Below are positions 43,827-55,761 of a DNA stretch of 64,000 nt, one piece after another (the first letter of the stretch is position 1; every line of letters starts with the position of its first letter). A program made the translations under genes and the position numbers. Where the stretch lies: positions 186,001-250,000 of the forward strand of contig JASVEC010000042.1 in assembly GCA_030770535.1 (NCBI GenBank), in the 5' to 3' direction. Below the pieces are notes generated by a model. The model made no database searches and was not told the DNA's origin. It saw only the letters and a list, made by a program, of their open reading frames with translations. Source of the stretch: Batkoa obscura. Lineage: Eukaryota; Entomophthoromycota; Entomophthoromycetes; Entomophthorales; Batkoaceae.

Positions 43827-44562
43827 ATGACTTTTACCACATCCGAAATCAAAAAACAATTTTGGAAAGATATCAACTTACAATTAGATTCGTTAATGGA
43901 ATCGGAAACTAATTGGGTAAGTGTCAATATCAATACCAAATCAACATATATTTATTACATTGTTTTTATAAATAATTAATCAAAATTATCAAGGTAACTA
44001 ATTTAGCCAATACATCTGCTTTATTATGGCAAGAATTACGTGAACCAAGTTTACATGAACTTCCATCAAGAGCTATTAATTGGGCTGGATTTTATTTAAT
44101 TGATAAAAAAAATACGAAGGATTTAATATTAGGTCCATTTCAAGGGAAGGTAAAATTTAGTATTGGTTTTTTGATATTCTTATTTTATATTGATTCTTTA
44201 ATAAATAAGATTGCCTGTGTAAGAATACCCATTGGAAAAGGAGTATGTGGAGTTGGAGCTAGTAGTAAATTAACACAATTAGTTTATGATGTACATGAAT
44301 TTCCTGGACATATTGCTTGTGATTCGGCTTCTAATTCGGAAATTGTAGTCCCTCTAATTGTTAATGATAAGGTAAAAAAAAGAGACAATGTTCAGAATTG
44401 GTGATGGTTAACTTATTTTATTTATAGGTTATTGGTGTCATTGATATCGATTGTGAAACAGTTGGTGGCTTTGATAAAGAAGATCAAGTAGGGTTAGAAG
44501 AATTAGCTAAGATTATCATTAAGTCTTGTGATTTTGAAGATTTGCTTAGTGCTTTAGAATAA
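43827..44562 (+). CDS. free methionine-R-sulfoxide reductase, GAF-domain (fRMsr)
   Basis: Reduces free methionine-R-sulfoxide with thioredoxin; cytosolic antioxidant repair. Four exons (43827-43916, 43994-44149, 44210-44371, 44428-44562) give 180 residues, the same length as the yeast enzyme. Its GAF fold is seen in WAGFYLIDKK, GPFQGK, GKGVCG, VHEFPGHIACDSASNSEIVV and GVIDIDCE. The three active-site cysteines are present: Cys85, Cys95 (GVCG) and Cys119 (IACD), with 10- and 24-residue spacing as in yeast. Confidence 0.94.
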
Positions 44563-44691
44563 AAGTTAAAATAACGATAAGTAAAAAAGTAATTTCATTT
44601 TCTTAATATTTAAAAGATATCATTACTTGGCTACGTCATTTTATTCAAGTTCAAAAAAAAAAGAAAAAAAGAAACTATAAAAAAGAAGGGA

Positions 44692-46050
44692 TTATGTATG
44701 AACATTAAATATCAAATTAGGAGAACATCTTTCAATCCATTCAATAAATAAAGATTCTACTCTACCAAGGTTAACGGATAACAAATTATTAAATTTAGGG
44801 TTATAAATGATTTCAAATTTAATACTTGAATTCTTCCTTGATGCTTTTAAGATTTCAAAATATCTTAACTCTCTTTGACTACATAACCAATTTAGAAAAT
44901 TTTCGCCATATTCTTTAATATTACCAAAATAGAATTCTTTTAACTTGACACAATTTATAGGTTTTGTTATAAAATCATCATCTGACAATGAACTATCAAT
45001 AGCTAATACTTGTAAATTAGTTAAACCTAATATCAAAGGTAAAAATGGATATCTTAATTTTGTTAAGGAATGAATTTTTAAGATGTTTAAATTTTGTAAG
45101 TGTAAAAAACAAGGTCGATGAATTTGGACTGTTTTTGTTAATATTAATTGAGTTAAATTGGTAAACAAAGTAGGAAAGTTATTGATAACTAAACCTAATG
45201 AATTATCATTATTGTAATTTAATGTCCGTAAATTGTTGATTTCACATAAATCTTCTAAGATTCCAAATACACACTCTTCTTTTAAATTTGTTATATTGAG
45301 TTCAATTTCACTCAATTTTTCTAATTTTTTACTATTCTTTTTATTTTCATTAGTCAAATATTGTGTTGCATTAATACTTAACTTGGTCAATTCAGGTAAA
45401 TAACCTTTAATCTCAGATAGTAAAGAAGATTGATAGACATCACAATTTAAATTTAATTCTTGTAAATTAGGTAAATAAATAAAGTCTAATTCTCCTCTTA
45501 ATTGAACTAATGAATTGTTAAAATAAACGGTTAATTTTTGTATGTTTTCATCATAAAAAGTAAAATGTTCAGTTAAATACTTATTTAAATTACCGAAATC
45601 TAATATTAGTTCTTTGATAGCTAATTTGTTATTAGTAAATAATAATGATAGATCTAATATTTGATCTAAACTTGATATTGCTATTTCTATCTTTGTTAAA
45701 TTAGGGCATAATTCCACTATTTCTTTAATCCTTAATGGTCTTTCATAGATTGAACTTGAATAAAATGGATTAAATGGAAATTCTATATCAAATTCTTTCC
45801 TAGGTATAGATAGATAATGATATTTTATTTTATTTCCATGTTTTTTTAATAAATTAATCAAACTTTTATGTTCTGTTTTATTACTTGCTTTCCCTCGAAA
45901 CTCAGCCCATAAAATAAAATTACTATTTTCATACCACTGTTGACATACTAAATTTACTGTCTTTAAATCTTCTATGGTCAAATATTGAAATATTTGTTGT
46001 AATATATGGTTCGGTATCATATCATATCGTTTCTTCTTTTCTATTATCAT
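44692..46050 (-). CDS. F-box protein with leucine-rich repeats
   Basis: Single-exon 452-residue protein. Residues ~11-50 form an F-box (MIPNHILQQIFQYLTIEDLK then VNLVCQQWYE), the docking site for Skp1 in SCF ubiquitin ligases. From about 90 on the sequence has irregular leucine-rich repeats (LTKIEIAISS, LQELNLNCDV, LTQLILTKTV, LNILKIHSLT, LQVLAIDSS). These usually pick the substrate, here unknown. Start: the first ATG is used, and another at residue 11 (MIPNH) also precedes the F-box. Convergent with the fRMsr gene, 129 bp apart. Confidence 0.88.
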   Translation of the reverse strand: MIIEKKKRYDMIPNHILQQIFQYLTIEDLKTVNLVCQQWYENSNFILWAEFRGKASNKTEHKSLINLLKKHGNKIKYHYLSIPRKEFDIEFPFNPFYSSSIYERPLRIKEIVELCPNLTKIEIAISSLDQILDLSLLFTNNKLAIKELILDFGNLNKYLTEHFTFYDENIQKLTVYFNNSLVQLRGELDFIYLPNLQELNLNCDVYQSSLLSEIKGYLPELTKLSINATQYLTNENKKNSKKLEKLSEIELNITNLKEECVFGILEDLCEINNLRTLNYNNDNSLGLVINNFPTLFTNLTQLILTKTVQIHRPCFLHLQNLNILKIHSLTKLRYPFLPLILGLTNLQVLAIDSSLSDDDFITKPINCVKLKEFYFGNIKEYGENFLNWLCSQRELRYFEILKASRKNSSIKFEIIYNPKFNNLLSVNLGRVESLFIEWIERCSPNLIFNVHT

Positions 46051-47115
46051 TTGGGTTAGTCAATATCTATTTTATTTTTTTATAAGATTGAAAGCTTGAT
46101 TTTTTCATTACTGTCTTATAAGTTTTATTTATGTTTAATTGGCTTCTGTTTTAAAATTCTTTTTGCAAGGAAAATAGAGTGCTTTAAAAATAATTCAAAT
46201 ATTTAGAAAATATATAACTTTTATCATAATTCAATTAGAAATACAACAAAAGAAACCAAATCGTATTAAAAAGATATTATTTTAAGTGTTGTTTTTCGAA
46301 AATTTAATACTAATCGATAAATTGATTACTGTAATATAATGCTTTAAAATTATAATAAATATTGAAATTTTTTAAAGCTATAATAAACATTACATTACGA
46401 ACATTAAAATAACTAATAGCTATAACTTAATATTAATACTAAAAACAAACAAAGATAATATGTTTCTTTTTAGTTATAGATAAATTTTATATGATGAATG
46501 TTTTTTACTGTTTAATTAAATTCAAGTAGTATTAAATACATTTAATAATAGTCACTGACATTTTTAGCTTACAAAATAATATTTTAGCAAATAAATAACA
46601 TTTTTAATAAGCACAAATAAATAAAAAAAATATTGCTCATTAACGACTAGTGTACTCTTGTTAATATTATTGTAGTCTTTGCCAAATAATTGTGTACTTT
46701 TTTCTCCTAAAATTCGAAAAATTATCAGAAAATTAACTAAAACATGCTTATAAAAAGTTTCAAAGTATAATTGTATGATCTTGATAGATTAATAGATATT
46801 ATAGTACATAAAGCAATCTGTTAGTAATTTTATTCTCATCTTTAACATTATGACTATATAACTTGTACAATGTTAATAAAATAAATACTTAATACCAATT
46901 GTACTTAATATTTCACTTCATTTTACTTTTTTCATTAGGTAAAATTTCACCATAGATATTAGATTAGATATTAGATGAAGTGATCTAATTGGTCTAGATA
47001 GCATCAAAAAATCAAAATGATTGATTTAATCAAAGAATCTAACCAAATCTTAATTTCTATTCAATCCAACTCAAATAGAATAATCTGCTTAAGTTTATTT
47101 AGATCAATAAAAAAT
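46051..47115. promoter_or_regulatory. divergent region between F-box and NDUFS7 genes
   Basis: About 1.1 kb of AT-rich DNA. A TTAGATATTAGATATTAGATGAAG run near 46955-46980 is a short tandem (TTAGATA) repeat. Nothing else seen. Confidence 0.4.
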
Positions 47116-47962
47116 ATGCTATCACTAACTCAACTTACTGGCGGTATATTAAATATATACTTTTAATTGAAATTGTTATTAATTAGTTAAATTAGCTGGA
47201 ATTCGTGCTTCCACTTTATTTAATCCTTTAGTTCGTAGTACATTACCTTCAGTTCGTAAGTTAACTAATAATTGAATAAAAAACAAGTGAAATTAATCAC
47301 TGTAGAATCAACACTCCAACGTCGTAATCTTAACTCAAGCACTCAAATTGCACCAAGAAACAATGCAGAAATAATGGCCACACCAGACAATGCTTCAGGT
47401 AAAAAAAGACAAAATACCAAAAAAAGATTAATTAATATTTTATTAAAAGACTTTGTTTTGTCTACTGTGGATAAAATTGCTAATTGGGCCCGCCAAGGTT
47501 CTATTTGGCCTATGACTTTCGGTTTAGCTTGTTGTGCTGTCGAGATGATGCATATGGCTGCTTCTCGTTATGATCAAGATCAATTTGGTATTCTTTTCCG
47601 TGCTTCTCCACGTCAATCGGATGTCATGATTGTTGCAGGTACCCTTACTAATAAAATGGCACCAGCACTTCGACGTGTTTATGATCAAGTAAGTTATTTT
47701 AATTAGTTTATATTTTAATTATTTATTTAATATAAAGATGCCTGAACCACGATGGGTAATTTCAATGGGTTCCTGTGCTAATGGTGGGGGTTATTATCAT
47801 TATTCATACGCTGTTGTAAGAGGATGTGATCGTATTGTTCCAGTAGATATTTATGTTCCTGGTTGTCCACCAACAGCTGAAGCTTTATTATATGGTGTAC
47901 TTCAACTCCAGAAAAAAATGCGTCGTAACCGTACCCTTAGAATGTGGTATCGTAAATATTAA
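47116..47962 (+). CDS. NDUFS7: mitochondrial complex I subunit NDUFS7 (PSST/NuoB)
   Basis: Carries iron-sulphur cluster N2, which passes electrons to ubiquinone in complex I. Five exons (47116-47143, 47196-47255, 47306-47398, 47450-47688, 47738-47962) give 214 residues. The N-terminal ~58 residues form a basic, Ser/Thr-rich matrix presequence. Cluster ligands are Cys88 and Cys89 (LACCAVEM), Cys153 (GSCANGG) and Cys183 ([10 protein letters not shown]). The intron at 47399-47449 is 51 nt, a multiple of three with no in-frame stop; splicing it out joins NAS to [16 protein letters not shown], which matches the family spacing. The gene's presence excludes fermenting yeasts that lost complex I. Confidence 0.95.
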
Positions 47963-48861
47963 AGCTATCTTCTTAAAGTTTTTTGATTAAAAAAGGTAAA
48001 ACATAGTTAAGTCATATGAAGTATAGTTATAAAGTTCAATTTATAAGTGTGGAGTTTGATTATTTCTTGGCAGCTTTATTTCATTATAGGATAGTTATAA
48101 TTTTAACACTCTATTTTTAATAATAATAATTTATATGACTCATGTTAAAATAGAATTAATATCTATAGATTAATATAAGATGTACCTAAATTTAATTTTC
48201 ATTATTAATCTTTATATTAGCTGTGTACGAATATTATTTGATGTATATTGTATAAAAGTGATCAAGCAGCAGAGTGTGCAAATTATTCGATTACTTTTTT
48301 AATTAAGATGATGTATTTAATATTTAGTTATTTAAAGCCCAACTACAAAGTTAAAAATGCAAAGTTTCGATTATTCTTATTATATTATATTGCGTATTCT
48401 ATTTATCACTATATTATTTAGCTAAAATGCTCTAAATTACATTATAACGAAAATTAGTTTAAATAAAAACCGTTGTTTTTTAGTATGTTTATTTTGTTTT
48501 TTGTATAATATTCAATTTCGTTACTCTATTAAACTTGTTAGCTATAACTGATTATATTTGATGTACTTGTACTTAAACCATATCGTTTATCATTTTTAGA
48601 GCTCACCAAAAATCTTGAATATAACAACTTTTATTATTAGCATATGATATCTCATATTACCTAATATAATGTATTTTATTATATAAACTAACTAATAAAT
48701 CTAAATATGAGCAGAATATGAGTTGGAATTTTATCTGCGCTTTCCTAGTCATTTTGACAGAAAATTAAATTTGGGAGTTAATTTCAACCAATCATTGATA
48801 AAAAGCTCAAATATAAATTCACCAAAATTGAAATCTATGTTGAAGTATTTTTTACATAAAA
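47963..48861. other. AT-rich spacer between NDUFS7 and ThrRS genes
   Basis: 900 bp, both flanking genes on plus. No open frame, TATA box or repeat copy recognised. Confidence 0.45.
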
Positions 48862-51253
48862 ATGGCCGCCGAAGTAGCAACCAGCATGGAAAAATTAAAT
48901 ATTAAAGAAGGAAAACCAATGTTAGGTGGAAGTGTACTCACTGATAAAGACGTAATTTTTATTAGAACTTGACTTTTTTCACTGTTTATCAAACTAGATC
49001 AAACCAACTCCTGAATTTTTTGACCATCGTATCAAAATTTTTGAAGACCTTAAAAAAAAGTATGACGAGGAAATCAAAAGTATGTTTTTTGAATTGTAAT
49101 ATCTTGAATTAAATTAATTATTATATCATATAGATAAGACTCGTGAACCCATTACTATTACTTTACCTGATGGTAAAACTAAAGAGGGTACTTCTTGGGA
49201 GACTTCTCCTATGGATATCGCTAAAAGTATTGCTAAATCTTTAGCTGAGAAAATTATTATTTCCAAGGTATAAATTATTTTATTTTATAAAAAAATGCTT
49301 ATTAAAATTCTTAGGTTGATGGAGAACTTTATGATCTTGAACGTCCACTTGAAAAGTCTTGTAATTTAGAATTACTTACTTTTGAAAATGAAGAAGGTAA
49401 GTTTAGTTCAAGTATCAGAAGCATATAATAACATTTTATAGCAAAAAGAGTTTTCTGGCATTCTTCGGCCCATATTTTAGGTGAAGCTTGTGAACGCCAT
49501 TACGGTTGTAACCTTTGCATTGGTCCACCAATTGAAGATGGTTTTTACTACGAAATGAATATTGGTGAAAGGTAAAAGCGGATCTCACTTTACTTAGATA
49601 CGTATTAATATTTGTTAGAGTTGTAACTCAGTCTGATTATCCTAACTTAGAGACTCTTGCTAAAGGTATTGTAAAAGAAAAGCAACCTTTTGAACGTTTA
49701 GTTCTTTCAAAAGAAGATTTACTTGAAATGTTCAAACATAACCCATACAAAGTCCACATTATTAAGGATAAAATCCCAGACGGTACCTCTACTACTGTAT
49801 ATCGTTGCGGTCCCTTATTGATCTTTGTCGTGGTCCTCATGTTCCTAATACCGGAAAAGTTAAGGCTTTTTCAATCATGAAAAACTCTGCTTCTTATTTC
49901 TTAGGTGATGCTAAAAATGACTCACTTCAACGATTATATGGTATTTCATTCCCAGACTCCAAACAAATGACTGAATATAAACATTTCTTGGCTGAAGCTG
50001 CTAAACGTGATCATCGTAAAATTGGTAAAGATCAAGAATTATTCTTCTTCCATGAACTTTCTCCAGGCTCATGCTTTTTCCTTCCTCATGGTGCTCGTAT
50101 CTACAATGGATTAATGGATTACATTAAATCAGAATATCGTAAACGTGGCTTCCAAGAAGTTGTTACTCCAAATGTTTATGATATTAAACTTTGGGAAACC
50201 TCTGGGCATTGGCAAAATTATCAAGAAAATATGTTTTCATTTGAAGTAGAAAATTCAACCTTTGCTCTCAAACCTATGAATTGCCCAGGTCATTGTTTAT
50301 TATTTGGTCATATTAGCCGTTCATACAGAGAACTTCCGTTGCGTTTTGCTGATTTTGGTGTACTTCATCGTAATGAATTTTCTGGTGCTCTTACTGGTTT
50401 GACTCGTGTAAGAAGATTCCAGCAAGATGATGCTCATATTTTCTGTACCCGTGAACAAGTCGAGGATGAAATCAAGGGATGCTTCGAGTTCCTTAAAGCT
50501 GTTTATGGTACCTTCGGTTTCCAATTTGAGCTCAAATTATCCACTCGTCCAGAAAATTACATTGGTGATATTGAAGTTTGGGATAGTGCTGAAAAGCAAC
50601 TTGAAAATGCTCTTAATGCTTTAGGACATCCTTGGGAACTCAACCCAGGAGATGGTGCCTTTTATGGACCAAAGATTGACATTAAAATTAGTGATGCACT
50701 TCGTCGTAAGCACCAATGTGCTACTATCCAACTTGATTTCAATCTTCCAAAGAGATTTGAGTTACAATACCGTACTTCTGAAGTAGCTGTTGGAGAAGGT
50801 ACTGGTGCTGGTTACCAAGCTCCAATTATGATCCATCGTGCTATCTATGGTTCTTTAGAACGTATGATTGCTATTCTTACTGAACATTTTGGTGGTAAAT
50901 GGCCATTCTGGATATCTCCTAGACAAGTCATGATTGTTCCAGTTAATTTAAAGGTTGCTGAATATGCTGAAAAAGTACGTCAAACTCTTCATGATGCTGG
51001 CTTTTATGCTGATGCTGATTTAGGAGAAAACACTTTAAATAAGAAGATCCGTAACGCTGAGTTATCTCAATATAACTTTATTGCTGTTGTTGGTGCTGAA
51101 GAAGAAAATACTAACTCGGTCAATTTACGTAATCGTGATGACCAAGGTACTAAAGCTAAAGGAGAAACTATTCCATTAGATACATTAGTGGGTAATTTAC
51201 ATAGACTAAAAGAATTACGTTCAGTCACCAACCAATTTGAACAAACTGAATAA
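48862..51253 (+). CDS. THS1: threonyl-tRNA synthetase (cytosolic), one apparent frameshift
   Basis: Charges tRNA-Thr with threonine. Six exons (48862-48951, 48998-49079, 49134-49267, 49315-49396, 49442-49571, 49619-51253), about 717 residues if read through. Domains in order: TGS ([20 protein letters not shown]), editing domain with [11 protein letters not shown], class II catalytic core with [35 protein letters not shown] (zinc ligands Cys, His, His), motif 3 near [13 protein letters not shown], and the anticodon domain ([10 protein letters not shown] onward). The gene starts without a mitochondrial presequence. Between VYRCGP and LIDLCRGPH, at about 49809-49816, the frame shifts by one missing base. 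The protein on both sides is intact, so a sequencing error, a recent mutation or recoding are all possible; the first is likeliest. Confidence 0.92.
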
Positions 51254-51459
51254 AGATAATAAATAAATTGGATAAAGATTAGCTTATTATTTTGTTACTA
51301 TTCCTTTCAAACTTTTTTTAATTAAACTTGGCAGCTTAAAGTTAATGGTCAATTTTTTATAAATAGCATAAATTTTGGTTACTTCACTTTACTTTTTCTA
51401 TAAAAGTTCAACTGTTTTATGGAAATTAAGGACAATAAAATTTATTGAAGACGTATTAA

Positions 51460-52699
51460 ATGGATATTCCTATCGAAAGTAACAGTATTTATACACTCAT
51501 ATATCCATTAATAATATATAGATCAATTTGAAACCAAATTTAGATATGTTGGTGTGATTGGAGATAAACAATGGTTTTTAAAGCAGAATTTAATACCAAA
51601 TACCCTTTATAATAATGAGCAACTAAAGAAATGCGTAACCCTTTTTTTATTTATTTTTTTATTCTACAATTCATTCACTCAAATAGCTTCCAATATTTAG
51701 CAAATTAAAAGAAGAACTGGTAATTATTATACATTTGTTATAAATTTATTTAGTATTTTACAAGGAATGTTTGGATTTTATTTTGGATATAGAAAAATAC
51801 AATATATATATATTTTTACCCTATCCTTATGCTAGCTCTCAGATAACTTTAAACAATCAGGTAACATATATAAACTTATTTCTTTCTTAATTTTATTTTT
51901 TAGAACTTCAACTCCTTTATACATAAACTAGATAAAGCCTATACAAACGCTTTAACTCTCTTGTTCGTTTGCAGCAGCGAAGTTTGGGTAATTTCATTAT
52001 AATTTCATTATTCATATCATTTATATTAATATTTAAGATCAATTATAAAGCTGAGGCCTTTGTTTCTTTTTTAAGGCATTTGTGCAAAGCTACTGAAATA
52101 AAGAAAAAAAACAGAGAACTACAATTCAAACCGCCCTTCATGCATTTTATTTTAACTTTAGATAGGTATATTGAAGTAAATAACGATAATCATGTAAATT
52201 ATTTTACTTTTTGTTTTACATAACTTATTTTGTTTAGGACAATTCAATTAAAGAAGAAATAGATTCTTTTCGTTCTACTATACTTAATTTGCTTAGATCA
52301 AATCGTATCATCCCTAAACCAGACCAAAATGATATTAGGTATTTTAATCCCATTTTGATTATAATACTTATTTTTTTAGAAATAGTTTAGCACAACTTCC
52401 CCTTGATTTGGTTGAAACTAGAATTAACTACATTAAGTCTCCAAAGTTATACAGCTTTGATCAAGAAAAGACAGATGTTGATGACTGGGGAGAAAATAAC
52501 AAAAAGTTGTTATCAGAAGATTTTGATCTTAATTTTGATCTTGATTCAAAAACAAATAGTAACGAGTTTATAATCCCCAAAGATAGCCAGAAGGTAACTT
52601 TTATATTGGTATTGTTTATTAAATCAACTCAATATTTTATAGTCTTTATTCCTAAGTTTATGGCTTGAGAGGATTTACTTAATATTAAAAAAGTTATAG
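51460..52699 (+). CDS. unknown protein, nine short exons
   Basis: Hand-spliced model (51460-51478, 51522-51634, 51687-51719, 51765-51860, 51904-51987, 52038-52193, 52238-52338, 52380-52593, 52643-52699) keeps one frame across nine exons and gives 290 residues. It starts MDIPIENQFETKFRYVGVIG. It is helix-rich, with LDKAYTNALTLLFVCSSEVW (around 96-115), then basic KKKNRE, a charged region SIKEEIDSFRSTILNLLRSN, and an acidic stretch with WGENNKKLLSEDFDLNFDLD. I do not recognise a family. Support is continuous coding through eight GT-AG junctions, not homology. Exon 1 is 19 nt and exon 3 is 33 nt. The intron between exons 3 and 4 could also use a nearer AG, which would bring a stop, so CAAG at 51761-51764 was chosen. 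Confidence 0.6.
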
Positions 52700-53733
52700 T
52701 GGTATATGAATTAATTGGGATTATATAAGATATTTTTTTGTCTTTTTCATATACTTTAATATTACGGATTTTATATTGATATACTACAAAGGACTTGGAG
52801 TTGACTGTACAATTCAAGTTTAATTTTTTTATTCAAATTCTTAAAGAAAAATTATATAATTGTTTCTATCTCTTTAAAACACCTTTAAATTTTCCTTTAG
52901 TAAAACTTATAAACTCTATTTAATACTCTTATAATTCGGATTACTGATTGCTTGATTTCAAATCTCGATAATGACGTTTTTTAATAAATATCTGTCTTTG
53001 TATTTTTAACTTATTATTAGATACAAATTATATTAAGTATTATATACCTGATTCAACTATAAATACCTGTACCATATAAAGTCTCATTTTTATAGTGTTG
53101 CTTTATAGAGCTATTTTAAGCGTACCCATGTCTTTAACTATAATATTTTATTAATAGATTAAGTTATAATGTTTAATTATCCTCTAAATCAGTATTTTCA
53201 CACCATCATTGTGCAATAGTTTTGAGTTCGCAATTTGGTTTAGTTTATATCAATTCAAACAATAAAATAAATTTTGAAAATTATTAAAAGGTCTGGATTA
53301 AAGAATTTTGAAAGAAACTTATAGCTCTGGATTTTTAATGCAATCTTTATTTGATCTTACTGATATTTATATGATTTTATTGTAATCTATCTATAAAATC
53401 TTACTATTATTTTTTGCATCCAACTTAGATACTTGAATTTAGTATTAGTAGTTCGAATTCACTTAATTTCTAGATGACTTTATAATCCTTCAAATATAAC
53501 TTAAACTATTTAATCAACAAACCTTAGTAAATAAACTTGTGTTTGTATATTTATATTTTGGAAATATTGAATCTATTTTTTTAAGTACTTGTTTTTCATA
53601 ACCATCTTTTATAAAGTTGATTTTAATCACATATTTTATACCGCAAATTTAGAAAAAGAAAACCATGATTAAACTTTTATTATATTAATTTCATATTAAT
53701 GACAAACAGGATACTACACTATTAATTAAAACA
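52700..53733. other. convergent intergenic DNA
   Basis: 1 kb between converging genes, so it holds two 3' ends. A TAGTTCGAATTC at about 53448 looked like a tRNA B box but no tRNA fold fits. Nothing else recognised. Confidence 0.45.
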
Positions 53734-55761
53734 TTAGTTTACTGCACTTTCTTCAGCTATATCTTCTATTCTTGGACGGCAAGTTGCCTTTTTTGTATGT
53801 CTGACTTGAGCATCTTTACGTCCAAACTTTTTATTACAGCGACCACAACTAAATGGCTTCATTTTAAGATGAATTTTCATATGCCTTATAAGATCTTGGC
53901 GTCTACGAAACATCGACGGACAATCAGCACAAGAAAATGGTCTTTGGGCATTGTGGGTCAAGACATGTTTACGAATAGATGATAAGCTTCCACATATAGA
54001 TTGGCAAGTAGGATATGGACATATTAACGGGAAATTTAGATTGGTCGCAGTAATTTCTAAATACTTTAAAGAGTCATTTAAAATAGGAAGCGCTGCAGAG
54101 CCTGGTTGCTTAAATATGGTAGTTGCATTCCCCCAATTTGATTTGGTTAATGCAGGTACTACTTTTGATCCCAGACTTCCCTCCTTTAATAAGACATTTA
54201 AAGACAACTGGGGGTCTTCAGGATCCATCATTAACAATTCTGCATGGCTCATCCCTTTTTTAGCGCTCGAATCACGGCTTATTACCATAGACATTTCTTC
54301 TGATATATTCGTATTTTCAAATACTTCATTTATAATTGAAAGTGATTTATTGAACTCAGATCCTTTATTTTGACTGTCCTTTTTCTTCCCTTTCTTTACT
54401 TTTTCTTTTTTTTGTACTGATTTTGAACCATTATATGATTTGTTAGTTGAATCGAGAGCCTTGGTGCCTAAAATATCGAATGGCTCTTCCGAAATAGGCG
54501 GGCAACTTATTACTATCTGTGATGAAGCTTTGAAATTATTCTCGTTTTGAAAATCCGTATTTTGGAATTCTATACTTCGCTGTTGTATAATTTGTTGTTG
54601 CTGATTTTGGGCTAAAATTGGAGTATTTGTGATAGAATGTGACATTCCGATACACGGATAGCTAAGTTTACGATGACAAAAACCTGGAGTATTAGAAACT
54701 GATGGTATACCATTTATAAACCTATAGCTTTCTATTGCCGTACTATTCCTTCGATTAATATTAGAATTGTATATAGGTGTAGACGGAATTTTAATAGCAG
54801 ATACAGGTGTCCCTTCATAAGGTGACACAGATAAAGGGAAGCTACTGATGGCAGCAGGAGTCATACTAGATGCAGGTGCAAAGTTGACGTTATTTGCATA
54901 GTTAAAGGCAATTAAATTTGGCTCATTTTGTTGAGAGAAATCATTGATTGGGTATTGATAATTAATACCATATGGAAAGGAAGCTAGAGGAATTGAGTTA
55001 ATGTTTAAATTCAAAGAATCTCGAATATATTGATGGTTTAAATGGTCTGAGGGCTGAGCAAATCCATCAGTTCTTAAATTATTATTATTCATGGAATACA
55101 ATTCAAAGTTGTTCGACATATCATAATTGTTTTGAGGATATGATACATTGTTGTTTATAGATTGCCCTTGGTCTACTATAAAATCATCGCTTTGATTTAT
55201 GCTTTGTGAGACCAAATTGTTAAAATTATAGTCTATATACTGCTTTGATTCATAAAACGAGCTAATAGTTTGAGTGGGGTCATACTGAAATACTTCCGCA
55301 TTAGGGGTAATAAAGGAAGGAGGGTCAACAAAGGAAGGTTCTGGGAAATAAAGGAAAGGTTGAGAAGTCAACTCAAAGCTATTTCCGAGACTTGATTTTA
55401 GGACTCCAAGTTTATTTTTTATTACACCCATAGTTTCGGAGGTCGGTAAGGTGTTTAAGGCAGTAGTGAGAGTAGAGCAAGAAGATTTTCTTGTATCATT
55501 AGAACTTGGTTTCAGGCTAATATCTTCGATATCTTTCTTTACCTTTAATAAGTCTTGATTTATGTTTTTTATCAATTGTGCCAAACTTGATTTAGATTGA
55601 GGAGTAAGGTTTCTTTCTTGGTTCAAGAAATTTGATAAAAAGTTGGGATCTAATATTCCTGGAAAGTCTTCTACTAACTTCAAATTTATCAGAGTATTCC
55701 TTAAGAAGGCTATCTCTTCCTTCTTTAATGTATATTCGTCACTACTTGTAGCATCCACCAT
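53734..55761 (-). CDS. C2H2 zinc-finger transcription factor
   Basis: Single-exon 675-residue regulator. Three zinc fingers sit near the C-terminus (about residues 590-662): CPYPTC..H..H (Cys-x4-Cys-x12-His-x3-His), CADCPSMFRRRQDLIRHMKI (Cys-x2-Cys-x12-His-x3-His) and CGRCNKKFGRKDAQVRH, whose last ligand is a Cys after five residues (TKKATC). Linkers are HNAQRPF and HLKMKPF, similar to but not the canonical TGEKP. The long N-terminus is rich in Ser, Asn, Gln, Phe and Tyr with a short basic block (KKEKVKKGKKKD), typical of fungal activators. A Crz1-like role is possible from overall shape but I do not claim it. Confidence 0.85.
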   Translation of the reverse strand: MVDATSSDEYTLKKEEIAFLRNTLINLKLVEDFPGILDPNFLSNFLNQERNLTPQSKSSLAQLIKNINQDLLKVKKDIEDISLKPSSNDTRKSSCSTLTTALNTLPTSETMGVIKNKLGVLKSSLGNSFELTSQPFLYFPEPSFVDPPSFITPNAEVFQYDPTQTISSFYESKQYIDYNFNNLVSQSINQSDDFIVDQGQSINNNVSYPQNNYDMSNNFELYSMNNNNLRTDGFAQPSDHLNHQYIRDSLNLNINSIPLASFPYGINYQYPINDFSQQNEPNLIAFNYANNVNFAPASSMTPAAISSFPLSVSPYEGTPVSAIKIPSTPIYNSNINRRNSTAIESYRFINGIPSVSNTPGFCHRKLSYPCIGMSHSITNTPILAQNQQQQIIQQRSIEFQNTDFQNENNFKASSQIVISCPPISEEPFDILGTKALDSTNKSYNGSKSVQKKEKVKKGKKKDSQNKGSEFNKSLSIINEVFENTNISEEMSMVISRDSSAKKGMSHAELLMMDPEDPQLSLNVLLKEGSLGSKVVPALTKSNWGNATTIFKQPGSAALPILNDSLKYLEITATNLNFPLICPYPTCQSICGSLSSIRKHVLTHNAQRPFSCADCPSMFRRRQDLIRHMKIHLKMKPFSCGRCNKKFGRKDAQVRHTKKATCRPRIEDIAEESAVN

